NCBI GenBank assembly: GCA_004299845.1
Contig: CP036201.1
Span: 62,001 to 126,000 of the forward strand
Source of the DNA: Verrucomicrobia bacterium S94
Lineage (GTDB): Bacteria > Verrucomicrobiota > Kiritimatiellia > Kiritimatiellales > Pontiellaceae
DNA: 64,000 nucleotides
Direction: 5' to 3'
Part shown: piece after piece, positions 19,510 to 27,937 of the stretch
Numbering within the stretch: the stretch's first letter is position 1
How the letters are laid out: every line of letters starts with the position of its first letter
The notes under the pieces: model-generated
Told to the model about the DNA's origin: nothing
Database searches by the model: none
The model's input: only the letters and a program-made list of their open reading frames with translations
Position numbers and translations under genes: made by a program

Positions 19510-20952
19510 ATGAAAGAGTATAAGCAGTTTATCAATGGAGCGTGGGTTGATTCCGTATCCGACCAGATTGACAAGGTTTTGAATCCGTCCACAGGTGAAG
19601 TCATCGGAACGATTCAGGACGGTAACGAGGAGGATGCGCAAATCGCCCTACAGGCGGCGGAAAAAGCGCAGAAAGGCTGGGCAAAAATGCCGCCGCGCAA
19701 ACGGGCCGAAATTCTGCGTAATTTCTGTAAAGAGATTCAGGCGAACCGTGAAGAGCTGGCCCGCCTGCTGACGGCTGAACAGGGCAAGCTGCTGACGGTG
19801 GCGCGATTCGAGGTGGATGTCTGCTGCTCGTTCATTGAATATGCCTGTGACTGGGCCCGTCAGATGGACGGCGATATTGTGAAATCCGATAACGAAAATG
19901 AGCATATCTGGATTCATAAAATTCCGCGCGGGGTGGTGGTGGGGATTACGGCCTGGAATTTCCCGCTTGCACTGGCCGGCCGCAAAATCGGGCCCGCGTT
20001 GGTTGCAGGGAACGCGATTGTGGTTAAGCCGACCTCGGAAACTCCGATGTCGACACTGGAGCTTGGGCCACTGGCGAAAAAAGCGGGAGTTCCCGATGGG
20101 GTGCTGAACATTGTGACCGGTCCCGGCCGGACCATGGGCGATGCGCTCTGCCGTCATCCGATCACCAAGATGATCACTATGACCGGCAGCACGCCGGCGG
20201 GTCAGGCGATTCTCAAGGCCGCTTCGGAAAATATGGCGCACTGCCAGCTGGAGCTGGGCGGCAAGGCACCGTTCATCGTTCTCGAAGATGCCGATCTCGA
20301 ACAGGCCGCTGCTGCAGCACTGCATTCCCGATTCGACAACTGCGGGCAGGTCTGCACCTGCAATGAGCGTATGTATGTTGAGGAATCGGTTTATGACGAC
20401 TTTATGAAAATTTTCATGCCAATGGTGGAAGCCATCAAGGTCGGCGATCCAATGGATGAATCTTCGGATATGGGCCCGAAAGTGAATGCCAGAGAGCTTG
20501 AGCATATGAAAGAGCTCGTCGAAATCAGTGTGAAGGAAGGGGCAACGGTTGCGTACGGCGGCAAGGAGGCCGAGGTTCCCGGATTTGAAGGAGGAAACTG
20601 GTTCGAGCCGACGATTCTGACGGATGTGACACAGGATATGACCATTGTTCATGAAGAGTCGTTCGGTCCGATTCTGCCGGTGGTTAAATTCAAAGGACTG
20701 GATCAGGCGATTGAATATGCCAATGACGCTGATTATGGGCTGGCCTGCATGATCTTCACAAAGGATATGAAAAATATCCTCCGTCTCACGGACGAACTGG
20801 AGTGTGGTGAGATTTATGTGAATCGGGGTCACGGTGAGCAGCACCAGGGTTTCCACAACGGGTATAAGCTTTCGGGTACCGGCGGCGAAGACGGCAAGTA
20901 CGGTTTTGAGCAGTATCTTGAAAAGAAGACGTTCTATGTGAACTATAACTAA
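19510..20952 (+). CDS. NAD(P)-dependent aldehyde dehydrogenase, likely 3,6-anhydro-L-galactose dehydrogenase
   Basis: A 480-residue cytoplasmic enzyme with a near-perfect TAAGGAGG site. It shows the aldehyde dehydrogenase core: 'TAWNFPLA' and 'VVKPTSETP' in the cofactor fold, 'TGSTPAGQ', general base E248 in 'LELGGKAP' and catalytic C282 in 'NCGQVC'. The 'GQVCTCNERMYV' context resembles lactaldehyde/glycolaldehyde dehydrogenase AldA. Known pathway: 3,6-anhydro-L-galactose is oxidised to 3,6-anhydro-L-galactonate by an aldehyde dehydrogenase, then isomerised by a cycloisomerase. The next gene is exactly such an enolase-superfamily enzyme and GH117 lies just upstream, so the anhydrosugar is the likely substrate. 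Lactaldehyde or another sugar aldehyde remains possible. Confidence 0.88.
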   Translation: MKEYKQFINGAWVDSVSDQIDKVLNPSTGEVIGTIQDGNEEDAQIALQAAEKAQKGWAKMPPRKRAEILRNFCKEIQANREELARLLTAEQGKLLTVARFEVDVCCSFIEYACDWARQMDGDIVKSDNENEHIWIHKIPRGVVVGITAWNFPLALAGRKIGPALVAGNAIVVKPTSETPMSTLELGPLAKKAGVPDGVLNIVTGPGRTMGDALCRHPITKMITMTGSTPAGQAILKAASENMAHCQLELGGKAPFIVLEDADLEQAAAAALHSRFDNCGQVCTCNERMYVEESVYDDFMKIFMPMVEAIKVGDPMDESSDMGPKVNARELEHMKELVEISVKEGATVAYGGKEAEVPGFEGGNWFEPTILTDVTQDMTIVHEESFGPILPVVKFKGLDQAIEYANDADYGLACMIFTKDMKNILRLTDELECGEIYVNRGHGEQHQGFHNGYKLSGTGGEDGKYGFEQYLEKKTFYVNYN

Positions 20953-20961
20953 ACAGGGATG

Positions 20962-21048
20962 GCCGATTTCCGAATGCCGATTTCCGTTTGTTTACCCGGC
21001 GGGTGTAAAAGTGAACGGATAAATCGGCAGTCTAAAATCGGCATTCGG
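20962..21048. repeat. Nested inverted repeat between aldehyde dehydrogenase and cycloisomerase genes
   Basis: CCGAATGCCGATTT (20970-20983) is the perfect inverse of AAATCGGCATTCGG (21035-21048). GCCGATTT (20962-20969) is inverted at 21021-21028. GCCGATTTCCG is also directly repeated in the left half. The ~109 bp gap is otherwise empty and separates two genes expected to be co-transcribed, so it looks like a dispersed intergenic repeat or mRNA-stabilising hairpin. Confidence 0.65.
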
Positions 21049-21061
21049 TAACGGGATTAAG

Positions 21062-22165
21062 ATGAGTTTAATTAAATCTATTGAAACGCGCCTGTTTGAA
21101 GTACCGCTGGCGGAAGTGCTGTCGGATGCGAAACACGGCGATCATCATTATTTCGAGCTGGTCACTGCAACGGTCACCCTCGAAGACGGCAGTAAGGGCA
21201 CCGGTTATACCTATACCGGTGGAAAGGGCGGCTACGCGATCAGGGCCATGATCGAACACGACCTTGCACCGGCGCTGATCGGCCGGGATGGAACCGACAT
21301 TGATGGCATCTACGATTTCATGGAGTGGCACATTCATTATGTCGGTCGAGGCGGCATTGCGTCGTTCGCCATTTCCGCAGTTGATATTGCGCTGTGGGAT
21401 ATCAAATGCAGAAAGGCCGGTGAACCGCTCTGGAAGATGGCCGGTGGAGCGGGGAACACCTGCAAAGCCTATTGCGGCGGGATTGACCTGATGTTCCCGC
21501 TGGAAAAACTGCTGAACAACATTCGCGGCTATCTGGCTTCCGGCTTCAATGCGGTGAAGATTAAGATCGGCCGTGAAAATCTTGAAGAGGACATTGAGCG
21601 GATTGCCGCAGTTCGTGAGCTGATCGGGCCGGATGTTACGTTCATGGTGGATGCGAACTATTCGATGAGTGTTGAAAAAGCGATCGAAGCGGCAGAACGT
21701 TTTAAGCCGTATGACATCACCTGGTTCGAAGAGCCGACGATTCCGGATAATTACCGGGGGTATGCTGAAATCGCGGAGGCCACCGGTGTGCCGCTGGCCA
21801 TGGGCGAAAATCTGCATACGATTCATGAATTCGGTTATGCATTCGAGCAGGCGAAACTTTCGTATATTCAGCCGGATGCTTCCAATTGCGGCGGTATTAC
21901 CGGATGGCTGGCGGTGGCGGAGCTTTCGCGGAAATATGATCTGCCGGTCTGTTCGCACGGTATGCAGGAACTGCATGTCAGCCTCGTTTCGGCACAGTCG
22001 AATTCCGGCTGGCTGGAAGTGCACAGTTTCCCGATCGACGAATATACAACCCGGCCGCTGGTCGTGGAGAACCATCGTGCGGTCGCATCTGACGAGCCGG
22101 GGATCGGTGTCGTTTTCAACTGGGAAAAGCTCAAGCCGTATGAAGTTGAATCGCTGAAGGCTTAA
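21062..22165 (+). CDS. Enolase-superfamily enzyme, likely 3,6-anhydro-L-galactonate cycloisomerase
   Basis: A 367-residue mandelate-racemase-type protein. Visible active-site set: K166-x-K168 ('VKIKIG'), metal ligands D197 ('VDAN'), E223 ('WFEEP') and E249 ('GEN'), and a general acid/base H299 in 'CSHGMQE'. The length is normal for the family. Many sugar-acid dehydratases share this scaffold. In the known anhydrogalactose route the cycloisomerase turns 3,6-anhydro-L-galactonate into 2-keto-3-deoxy-L-galactonate. Its place between the aldehyde dehydrogenase and two keto-deoxy-sugar oxidoreductases, near GH117, makes that the best reading. A galactonate or fuconate dehydratase is the main alternative. 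Confidence 0.86.
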   Translation: MSLIKSIETRLFEVPLAEVLSDAKHGDHHYFELVTATVTLEDGSKGTGYTYTGGKGGYAIRAMIEHDLAPALIGRDGTDIDGIYDFMEWHIHYVGRGGIASFAISAVDIALWDIKCRKAGEPLWKMAGGAGNTCKAYCGGIDLMFPLEKLLNNIRGYLASGFNAVKIKIGRENLEEDIERIAAVRELIGPDVTFMVDANYSMSVEKAIEAAERFKPYDITWFEEPTIPDNYRGYAEIAEATGVPLAMGENLHTIHEFGYAFEQAKLSYIQPDASNCGGITGWLAVAELSRKYDLPVCSHGMQELHVSLVSAQSNSGWLEVHSFPIDEYTTRPLVVENHRAVASDEPGIGVVFNWEKLKPYEVESLKA

Positions 22166-22182
22166 GGGGAACCGGGCTGGAG

Positions 22183-22192
22183 TGTACGCATT
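22183..22192 (+). promoter_or_regulatory. TGTACGCATT motif shared with the GH2 upstream region
   Basis: The ten bases TGTACGCATT here match 15437-15446 exactly and lie 57 bp before the start codon of the zinc dehydrogenase. Only a half-site is present. Confidence 0.3.
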
Positions 22193-22248
22193 TCAGTCGT
22201 TTGCTCCGTAAGGTCTTCAATACGAATTTTCAAATAAAGGAATGGAAA

Positions 22249-23265
22249 ATGAAAGCTGCATATTATTCAGGAAATAAAAGTTTCACGATCAAAGAGGATC
22301 AGCCGAAAGAGCCGGGGCCGGGCGATGCGCGGATTAAAATTGCATATTGCGGAATCTGCGGAACCGACCTGCATGTATACCACGGTTCGATGGATGCGCG
22401 GGTAACCACAAACCGGGTGATCGGTCATGAATGTTCGGCGGTAGTGGATGCGGTCGGGGCCGGTGTTGAAGGGCTTGAAGTGGGGGACCATGTGGTGGTG
22501 CGTCCATTAAGCCATTGTGGCGAATGTGCGGCCTGTAAAAAAGGATATATTCATGTCTGTCAGAATCTGAAGTTCCTGGGGCTGGATACGGAGGGCGCCA
22601 TGCAGGAAATGTGGACGCTGCCGGCGCACACCCTGCATAAGATTCCGGCCGAAATGCGTCTTGATTATGCGGCACTGATTGAGCCGACTGCAGTGGCCTG
22701 CCACGATGTGGGCCGCGCAAAAATCAAAGAAGGTGAAGATGTGCTGGTGATCGGCGGCGGTCCGATCGGTCTGCTGGTGGCGATGGTTGCACGGCAGGCG
22801 GGCGGCAATGTCGTGATTTCCGAGGTGAGCGATTACCGTCTGGAAGTGGCTGAAAAACTTGGTTTCCAGACGCTGGATCCGCGTAAAGTCAATGTGGCCG
22901 AAGAGATGTGGAAACGTACCGGCGACAAAGGTGCGGAAGTCGTCTTTGAGGTTTCCGGTTCAAAGCCGGGCATTGAAACTATGACTGAAGCTGCGGCAGT
23001 ACGTGGACGTATTGTGATGGTGGCGATTTTTGCCAATAAGCCGGAAGTTGATATGTTCAAGTTTTTCTGGCGGGAGCTTGAGCTGATGGGGGCGCGCGTC
23101 TATGAGGCGGCGGACTATGAAAAGGCGATTGAGCTGGTGGTGAAGGGCGACATCGATTGCGAGACGCTGATTACCGATATTCAGGAACTGGAAGATATCA
23201 CCAAGGCATTCCAGGCTCTGGATGGTAATGCGACGGCGATGAAGAGTTTGATTAAGTGTTCATAA
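22249..23265 (+). CDS. Zinc-dependent MDR alcohol dehydrogenase, likely 2-keto-3-deoxy-L-galactonate 5-dehydrogenase
   Basis: Start at the ATG 22249 with AAAGGA ahead; an upstream in-frame start at 22201 lacks support. The 338-residue protein has catalytic zinc motifs 'CGICGTDLHVYHG' and 'GHE', the four-cysteine structural zinc loop 'CGECAACKKGYIHVC', and an NAD-binding 'GGGPIGLL'. It resembles the threonine/sorbitol dehydrogenase and L-galactonate 5-dehydrogenase (YjjN/LgoD) group. In the described pathway 2-keto-3-deoxy-L-galactonate is oxidised at C5 to a 2,5-diketo acid, then reduced by an SDR to 2-keto-3-deoxy-D-gluconate. The SDR gene follows 18 bp downstream, so this step is the natural assignment. 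It is inferred from context and fold, not from a diagnostic residue. Confidence 0.82.
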   Translation: MKAAYYSGNKSFTIKEDQPKEPGPGDARIKIAYCGICGTDLHVYHGSMDARVTTNRVIGHECSAVVDAVGAGVEGLEVGDHVVVRPLSHCGECAACKKGYIHVCQNLKFLGLDTEGAMQEMWTLPAHTLHKIPAEMRLDYAALIEPTAVACHDVGRAKIKEGEDVLVIGGGPIGLLVAMVARQAGGNVVISEVSDYRLEVAEKLGFQTLDPRKVNVAEEMWKRTGDKGAEVVFEVSGSKPGIETMTEAAAVRGRIVMVAIFANKPEVDMFKFFWRELELMGARVYEAADYEKAIELVVKGDIDCETLITDIQELEDITKAFQALDGNATAMKSLIKCS

Positions 23266-23283
23266 ATTAACAGGAGAAGAACA

Positions 23284-24084
23284 ATGAGTGTAATGGATCT
23301 GTTTGATCTTAAAGGAAAGGTTGCGCTGGTAACCGGCGGTACACATGGTATCGGAATGGCGGTCGGCATGGTGCTGGGCCAGGCCGGTGCCAAAATCTGT
23401 GTAAACGATATTGATGAAGCAAAACTGGAATCCGCAAAGAAAGAATACGCGGCGGCCGGCATTGATGCCTACACGCTGGTTTTCAATGTCTGCAGCGAAG
23501 CGGAAGTGGATGCCGGAATCTCTAAAATTGAGCAGGACGTCGGCGAAATCGATATTCTGGTGAACAATGCGGGGATCATCAAACGTATTCCGATTCTGGA
23601 TATGCCGGTAGAGGAATTTGAGCAGGTGATCGATGTCGACCTCGTTGCGCCGTTCATTGTCAGTAAGCGTGTTGCACCGAACATGATCAAGAAGCGTGAA
23701 GGCAAGATTATCAACATGTGTTCGATGATGAGCCGTTATGGACGTAATTCCGTTTCGGCTTATGCATCCGCAAAAGGCGGCCTGAAAATGCTGACGGCCA
23801 ATATGTGCTGTGAGTGGGCGAAGTATAATATTCAGGTGAACGGCATCGGTCCGGGCTACATTGCTACGGCGCAGACCGCTCCGATCCGTGAAGGCGGACA
23901 TCCGTTCAACGATCTGGTTATGACCCGTACACCGGCCGACCGCTGGGGTGAACCGGAAGATGTCGGTAATGCGGCGCTCTTCCTGGCTTCCAAAGCCAGC
24001 CAGTTTGTTAACGGTCATGTGCTGTATGTGGATGGCGGTATTACGGCCAACTTCGGTTACGTTAAAGGCGAAAACGTCGTTTAA
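23284..24084 (+). CDS. Short-chain dehydrogenase, likely 2,5-diketo-3-deoxy-L-galactonate 5-reductase (KduD/gluconate 5-dehydrogenase-like)
   Basis: A 266-residue classical SDR with an AGGAG site. Cofactor motif 'TGGTHGIG' (residues ~15-22), 'NNAG' at ~90, and the catalytic serine region 'NMCSMMS' followed by Y160-x-x-x-K164 ('YASAK') are all intact. The C-terminal 'NGHVLYVDGG' is typical. It is most like KduD/gluconate 5-dehydrogenase enzymes, which reduce a 5-keto group. With the zinc dehydrogenase before it, the two would invert C5 and deliver 2-keto-3-deoxy-D-gluconate to the KDG kinase/aldolase route, whose genes are not in this window. A strong terminator closes the unit. Confidence 0.84.
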   Translation: MSVMDLFDLKGKVALVTGGTHGIGMAVGMVLGQAGAKICVNDIDEAKLESAKKEYAAAGIDAYTLVFNVCSEAEVDAGISKIEQDVGEIDILVNNAGIIKRIPILDMPVEEFEQVIDVDLVAPFIVSKRVAPNMIKKREGKIINMCSMMSRYGRNSVSAYASAKGGLKMLTANMCCEWAKYNIQVNGIGPGYIATAQTAPIREGGHPFNDLVMTRTPADRWGEPEDVGNAALFLASKASQFVNGHVLYVDGGITANFGYVKGENVV

Positions 24085-24093
24085 TGCTTCAGC

Positions 24094-24125
24094 AGGGGCG
24101 GATGGCTATCCGCCCCTTTGTGTTT
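24094..24125 (+). terminator. Rho-independent terminator closing the anhydrogalactose catabolic unit
   Basis: AGGGGCGGAT (24094-24103) pairs perfectly with ATCCGCCCCT (24108-24117) over a four-base loop, followed by a T-rich tail. Confidence 0.88.
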
Positions 24126-24165
24126 ATTAGGGAAAGCGTTCATCCAGCGATAGAGTGACCGGTAG

Positions 24166-25338
24166 ATGGATGGACCGCAAAGAGTATCCCCGTTTAAACC
24201 TATGCCCGAAAAAGCCATAGAGATTGCGTTGTGCATTGATTACAACAGTAATTATTACCGGAGTATTGTCAGCGGCGTGGCGCGTTACAGTAATCTCAAG
24301 GGGTGGCGGTTTTACACCAACCGGGGATTCCCGCAGATTTCCCGGCAGGACCTGAAAGCGTGGAAGGGTGCCGGCGTGATCGGTCGTCTGACTCCCGAGG
24401 TGATTGCTGATCTGCAGGACCGCGGCATTCCTGCGGTGAATGTGAAGTCGGACTACCTCAATCTTCCGGTGGCTTCGGTGCTGATGGATAACATGGCTAT
24501 CGGCCGTATGGCGGCGGAGCATTTTCTGGATAAAGGAATCAGCCGTTTTGCAGCGACCTGCTGGTCGATCAAAGGTGCGAGCGGCGATTTAAAGGTCCGT
24601 GGCTTTATTCAGGCGCTGGAAAAACGCGGGCATTTGGTTCAGCGCCTGGAAAGTCAGAAAGATATCTCCCGGCCGGAACGCTGTCTCGATCTGCAGAAAG
24701 GGGAGACGGTCGGCGTTTTTGCAGCAGAGGATTATCTGGGCCGCATGGTCATCGAAGCGTGTCAGGACCACGGGTTGCGGGTTCCTGAAGACGTTGCGGT
24801 TATCGGTGTGGATAACAGCCCGTTTATCTGCGAGATGGTAAAGCCGGGTTTGACGACCGTTGAACTCGGTGCTGAGCGAATCGGTTATCAGGCGGCCCAG
24901 TTGCTGGACGATCTGATGAAGGGAGCGGCGGTTCCTGCAGAACCGATCATGGTTGCACCGGAGCGGGTGGTGCAGCGGCATTCCACGGATATTCTGGAAG
25001 TGAACGATGAGCTGGTTGGGCGTGCGCTACGCTTTATCAGTGAGCATGCCCACCAGCCGCTGACGGTAACGGAAATTACAGACGCGTTGTTCTGTAACCG
25101 TCGTGTGCTGGAAAAACGGTTTAAGGCCGAAGTCGGCCGCACGCTGCACGAAGAGATCCGGCGTTCCCGGATTAAACGTGCCTGCAGGCTGTTGCGGGAA
25201 TCCGACATGCTGGTGGAAGTGCTGGCAGAAGCCTGCGGCTATTGTTCGCGCGAGCGTTTCAATGCGGCCTTCCGCAAAGAGACCGGAAAGACTCCATCTG
25301 CCTATCGCAAGGAATACCGCTTCGGATCCAACAGCTGA
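24166..25338 (+). CDS. XylR-type transcription regulator (LacI-like sensor plus AraC helix-turn-helix)
   Basis: This 390-residue protein begins at ATG 24166; a second in-frame ATG at 24202 is possible and neither has a strong ribosome site. Residues ~13-270 form a periplasmic-binding-protein-like sugar sensor: 'IALCIDYNSNYYRSIVSGVARY', 'VLMDNMAIGRMAAEHFL', 'VIGVDNSPF'. Residues ~285-385 are two AraC-type helix-turn-helix motifs ('LTVTEITDALFCNRRVLEKRF', 'VLAEACGYCSRERFNAAFRKETG'). This architecture is that of E. coli XylR, which activates on sugar binding. Its place right after the catabolic unit suggests it senses anhydrogalactose or a pathway acid. Candidate sites are the ACGCATT-type repeats at 15435, 19431 and 22183. 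Confidence 0.9.
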   Translation: MDGPQRVSPFKPMPEKAIEIALCIDYNSNYYRSIVSGVARYSNLKGWRFYTNRGFPQISRQDLKAWKGAGVIGRLTPEVIADLQDRGIPAVNVKSDYLNLPVASVLMDNMAIGRMAAEHFLDKGISRFAATCWSIKGASGDLKVRGFIQALEKRGHLVQRLESQKDISRPERCLDLQKGETVGVFAAEDYLGRMVIEACQDHGLRVPEDVAVIGVDNSPFICEMVKPGLTTVELGAERIGYQAAQLLDDLMKGAAVPAEPIMVAPERVVQRHSTDILEVNDELVGRALRFISEHAHQPLTVTEITDALFCNRRVLEKRFKAEVGRTLHEEIRRSRIKRACRLLRESDMLVEVLAEACGYCSRERFNAAFRKETGKTPSAYRKEYRFGSNS

Positions 25339-25470
25339 TGATTTCCTCCTTATTCCGGGCGGTGTTTTTTCTGCCTCTGGATGTTTCAGTAGATTCCGTC
25401 AGATTCGAACGTTCCGAGATAGGTAATATCATTTACTAAAACATTCCGGTCTTAACGACAGCGTTAGTCC

Positions 25471-25543
25471 GTGCAGAGATGCAGAGAGCGCGGAGCTGTT
25501 TATGATTGAATTTCTCTGCGTCCTCAACGCCTCTGCGAGGGAT
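25471..25543. repeat. GCAGAG-rich imperfect inverted repeat (dispersed intergenic repeat type)
   Basis: GTGCAGAGATGCAGAGAGCG on one side and TCTCTGCGTCCTCAACGCCT on the other form an imperfect inverted repeat in the 315-bp gap between the regulator and the GH29 gene. From memory, sequences of the form 'cgcagaggcgcagagga' occur as non-coding repeats in many environmental genomes. No gene is visible in this gap. Confidence 0.55.
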
Positions 25544-25653
25544 CAAATTTATACCGGATAGTTTTAACGTTTGGTATAACATATCCAAAAGAAGGGTTGC
25601 CTGTGGGGAGGGTTCTGTGAGTAGCTTTTGTATTCTTGTATGAAAGGTGATTT

Positions 25654-27126
25654 ATGATGAAACGTGTATTCCTGTTTTCTGTCCTGTGTGTAATCGGTGC
25701 TGCGGCGGACAGCTTCCGCTATGAGCCCGACTGGGATTCGATCCGGAGCCGGTATCAGGTGCCGGAATGGTTCCGTGATGCCAAGTTCGGTATTTTTATT
25801 CATTGGGGCCCTTATGCGGTGCCGGCTTATATGTCGGAAAAATATGCGCCGGGCATGTATGATCCCAACTGGAACAAAGGCGGAATGAATGCCTTCCGGC
25901 ATCATCAGGAAACCTATGGGGATCCGTCGGAATTCGGGTACAAGGATTTTATTCCCATGTTCAAGGCCGAAAAGTTTGATGCCAAAGCCTGGGCCAGACT
26001 GTTTAAAAAGGCCGGCGCGCGCTATGTGGTTCCGGTGGCGGAACATCACGACGGGTTTGCCATGTATGCGTCGAAGCACACCCGCTGGAATGTGAAGGAC
26101 ATGGGGCCGAAAAAGGATACCATGCGCCTGCTGGCTGATGCCGTGCGGGCCGAGGGCATGAAGTTCGGCGCATCCTCGCATTTTGCGCTGAACCGGATTT
26201 ATTACAAAACCACCGATCCGCATTGGGATACCAATGATCCGCAGTATGCCGACCTCTACTGGTATCCGCGCGATAAGGATTCAAAGCCGGACCAGGATTT
26301 TCTCGATCTCTGGTGGAAGCGTACCACGGACATCATCGATAATTATCAGCCGGATCTGCTCTGGTTTGATTATGGTCTGGATAAGCCCGGTTGGGAACCG
26401 GTGCATAAAAAAATTCTGGCCTATTATTACAACAAAGGGCTGGAGTGGAATAAAGGCGTGGTCTTTCAGGATAAGAACATGAAATACCACTGTTTCCCGG
26501 AAGATGTTATCGTGCTCGATATTGAACGCGGGCGTATGTCCGACATTTATAAATATCCGTGGCAGACCGATACCTCCGTCGGAAAAATTTCCTGGGGCTA
26601 TATCGAAAACGAGGAGTATAAAACCGCCGACTACCTGCTCGACGAGCTGATCGATATTGTCAGTAAAAACGGCTGTCTGCTGCTCAACATCGGACCCAAA
26701 GCCGATGGTACTATTCCGAAAGAAGCCGAGGAGATTCTGCTTTCAATGGGGGAATGGATGGATGTCAACGGCGAAGCGCTGTTTAATACCCGGCCGTGGA
26801 AAATCTACGGCGAAGGCCCGACTAAAGTGAATAAAGGTCATCATTCCGAAAAAAACAATGAAGAGGCGGGTTATAAAGATATTCGCTTTACCACGAAAGG
26901 CGATGTCCTCTATGCCACGGCATTGGGCTGGCCGAAAAACGGAAAATTTCTTATCAAATCGCTGGCGAAGAATAATCCCCACGAATCGCGGCGCATTAAA
27001 TCCGTGCAGTTTGTCAGCGGAAAAAATCACCTGAGATGGAAACAGACCCGCAAAGGGCTTGAACTGAATGTGCACGGCAAAAAGCCCTGCGAAGCCGCTT
27101 ATGTCTTCAAGGTGGAATTCATGTGA
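25654..27126 (+). CDS. GH29 alpha-L-fucosidase/alpha-L-galactosidase, secreted
   Basis: A 490-residue protein with a signal peptide (residues 1-~19). GH29 signatures: 'WFRDAKFGIFIHWGPYAVPAY', 'YVVPVAEHHDGFAMY' and nucleophile D239 in 'LLWFDYG'. The family normally cleaves alpha-L-fucose. L-galactose has the same configuration, and GH29 exo-alpha-L-galactosidases acting on red-algal galactans are known. In a region with GH86, GH117 and sulfatases, L-galactose of porphyran after 6-desulfation is a plausible target; this is inference. The gene is single and follows its own 315-bp gap, so it may have a separate promoter. Confidence 0.88.
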   Translation: MMKRVFLFSVLCVIGAAADSFRYEPDWDSIRSRYQVPEWFRDAKFGIFIHWGPYAVPAYMSEKYAPGMYDPNWNKGGMNAFRHHQETYGDPSEFGYKDFIPMFKAEKFDAKAWARLFKKAGARYVVPVAEHHDGFAMYASKHTRWNVKDMGPKKDTMRLLADAVRAEGMKFGASSHFALNRIYYKTTDPHWDTNDPQYADLYWYPRDKDSKPDQDFLDLWWKRTTDIIDNYQPDLLWFDYGLDKPGWEPVHKKILAYYYNKGLEWNKGVVFQDKNMKYHCFPEDVIVLDIERGRMSDIYKYPWQTDTSVGKISWGYIENEEYKTADYLLDELIDIVSKNGCLLLNIGPKADGTIPKEAEEILLSMGEWMDVNGEALFNTRPWKIYGEGPTKVNKGHHSEKNNEEAGYKDIRFTTKGDVLYATALGWPKNGKFLIKSLAKNNPHESRRIKSVQFVSGKNHLRWKQTRKGLELNVHGKKPCEAAYVFKVEFM

Positions 27127-27145
27127 TGTTCCGGTGTTAGTTGGC

Positions 27146-27553
27146 TCAGTGCGTTGCGGGCTGAAAAGCGTCTCTGATTGATTCTTTATTCAGTGCGATG
27201 AGGGTGAAAACCCCGAGCACGGTTCCAAACGGCATGAACATGCATTCAATTCCGGCGATGACCATGCAGTACATCCGGTTTTTCCGTTGGCTGAGTTTTC
27301 GCCCGGCCACAATCATGCTGATGGCGGTCAGCCAGCCGGTGAGGATGAAGATGGAACCCATGATTACAAACAACCATCCGATCTGAGCCGGTGGCGGATT
27401 TCCATCGGTTTCTTCGAAGAACTTACCTGAAATGATGGCCAGCCCCATAAAAACATGGATGAACGGTATGCATGAAAAGAGTGCGGTAATGCCGCCTGCA
27501 ACATAATGGAAAACGGCCAGGATGTTTAACTGCTTCGCTTCTTCATGATTCAT
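27146..27553 (-). CDS. Small integral membrane protein of unknown function
   Basis: A 135-residue protein on the minus strand with a GAGGAG site before its ATG. It has about four hydrophobic segments (residues ~10-34, ~50-72, ~75-95 and ~100-122) with 'GGITALFSCIPFIHVFMGL', 'WLFVIMGSIFILTGW' and 'MVIAGIECMFMPFGTVLGVFTLIAL'. The pattern resembles small DUF-type inner-membrane proteins; I cannot name the family. It runs opposite to all its neighbours and convergent to the GH29 gene, and has no evident link to the galactan genes. Confidence 0.72.
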   Translation of the reverse strand: MNHEEAKQLNILAVFHYVAGGITALFSCIPFIHVFMGLAIISGKFFEETDGNPPPAQIGWLFVIMGSIFILTGWLTAISMIVAGRKLSQRKNRMYCMVIAGIECMFMPFGTVLGVFTLIALNKESIRDAFQPATH

Positions 27554-27937
27554 AAATGGGCTCCTCTTATATATATTGTCTAGCGGGTGAACATTTATTT
27601 TCCATTATTCCGGTGTGGTCGGGAAATGCAATGGCGGAGGAGTGCCACAATGCCGGCTTTACCGCTTTGTCCTACGGCGCAGCTGATTACGGAACCGTCG
27701 GGATGCGTGATGAGGGTTTTGGAGTTTTCATACTCCTCTTCTTCATTCAATCTTCAAAGTAAGCTACGCAAACAGCAAGGTGCAGGGGGAGTGCAATTTA
27801 AGAAGGGTCTCCTGCAGGAATCGCCATGTTCTTTAATATCCATTCTGTTTTAATGATCGTGGAAATACAGAAAGGCACTGAATTCACGAAGATTTATTTT
27901 CGTGGATTTCAGTGGTTTTGGCTGAAGGAGATTTTCG
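27554..27937. other. Intergenic region without a convincing gene; possible remnant
   Basis: This is 384 bp between divergent genes. Short overlapping ORFs exist on both strands. One minus-strand frame across ~27600-27733 reads through without a stop but has no start, no domain I recognise and no ribosome site. The last ~60 bp hold an inverted repeat. It could be a decayed gene. Confidence 0.35.
27876..27914. repeat. CACTGAA/TTCGTG imperfect inverted repeat
   Basis: CACTGAATTCACGAA (27876-27890) faces TTCGTGGATTTCAGTG (27899-27914) with one gap. From memory, 'cacgaa...cactgaa' intergenic repeats recur in genomes of this lifestyle. It ends 12 bp before the AAGGAG of the sulfatase, so it would fold in its leader RNA. 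Confidence 0.55.
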
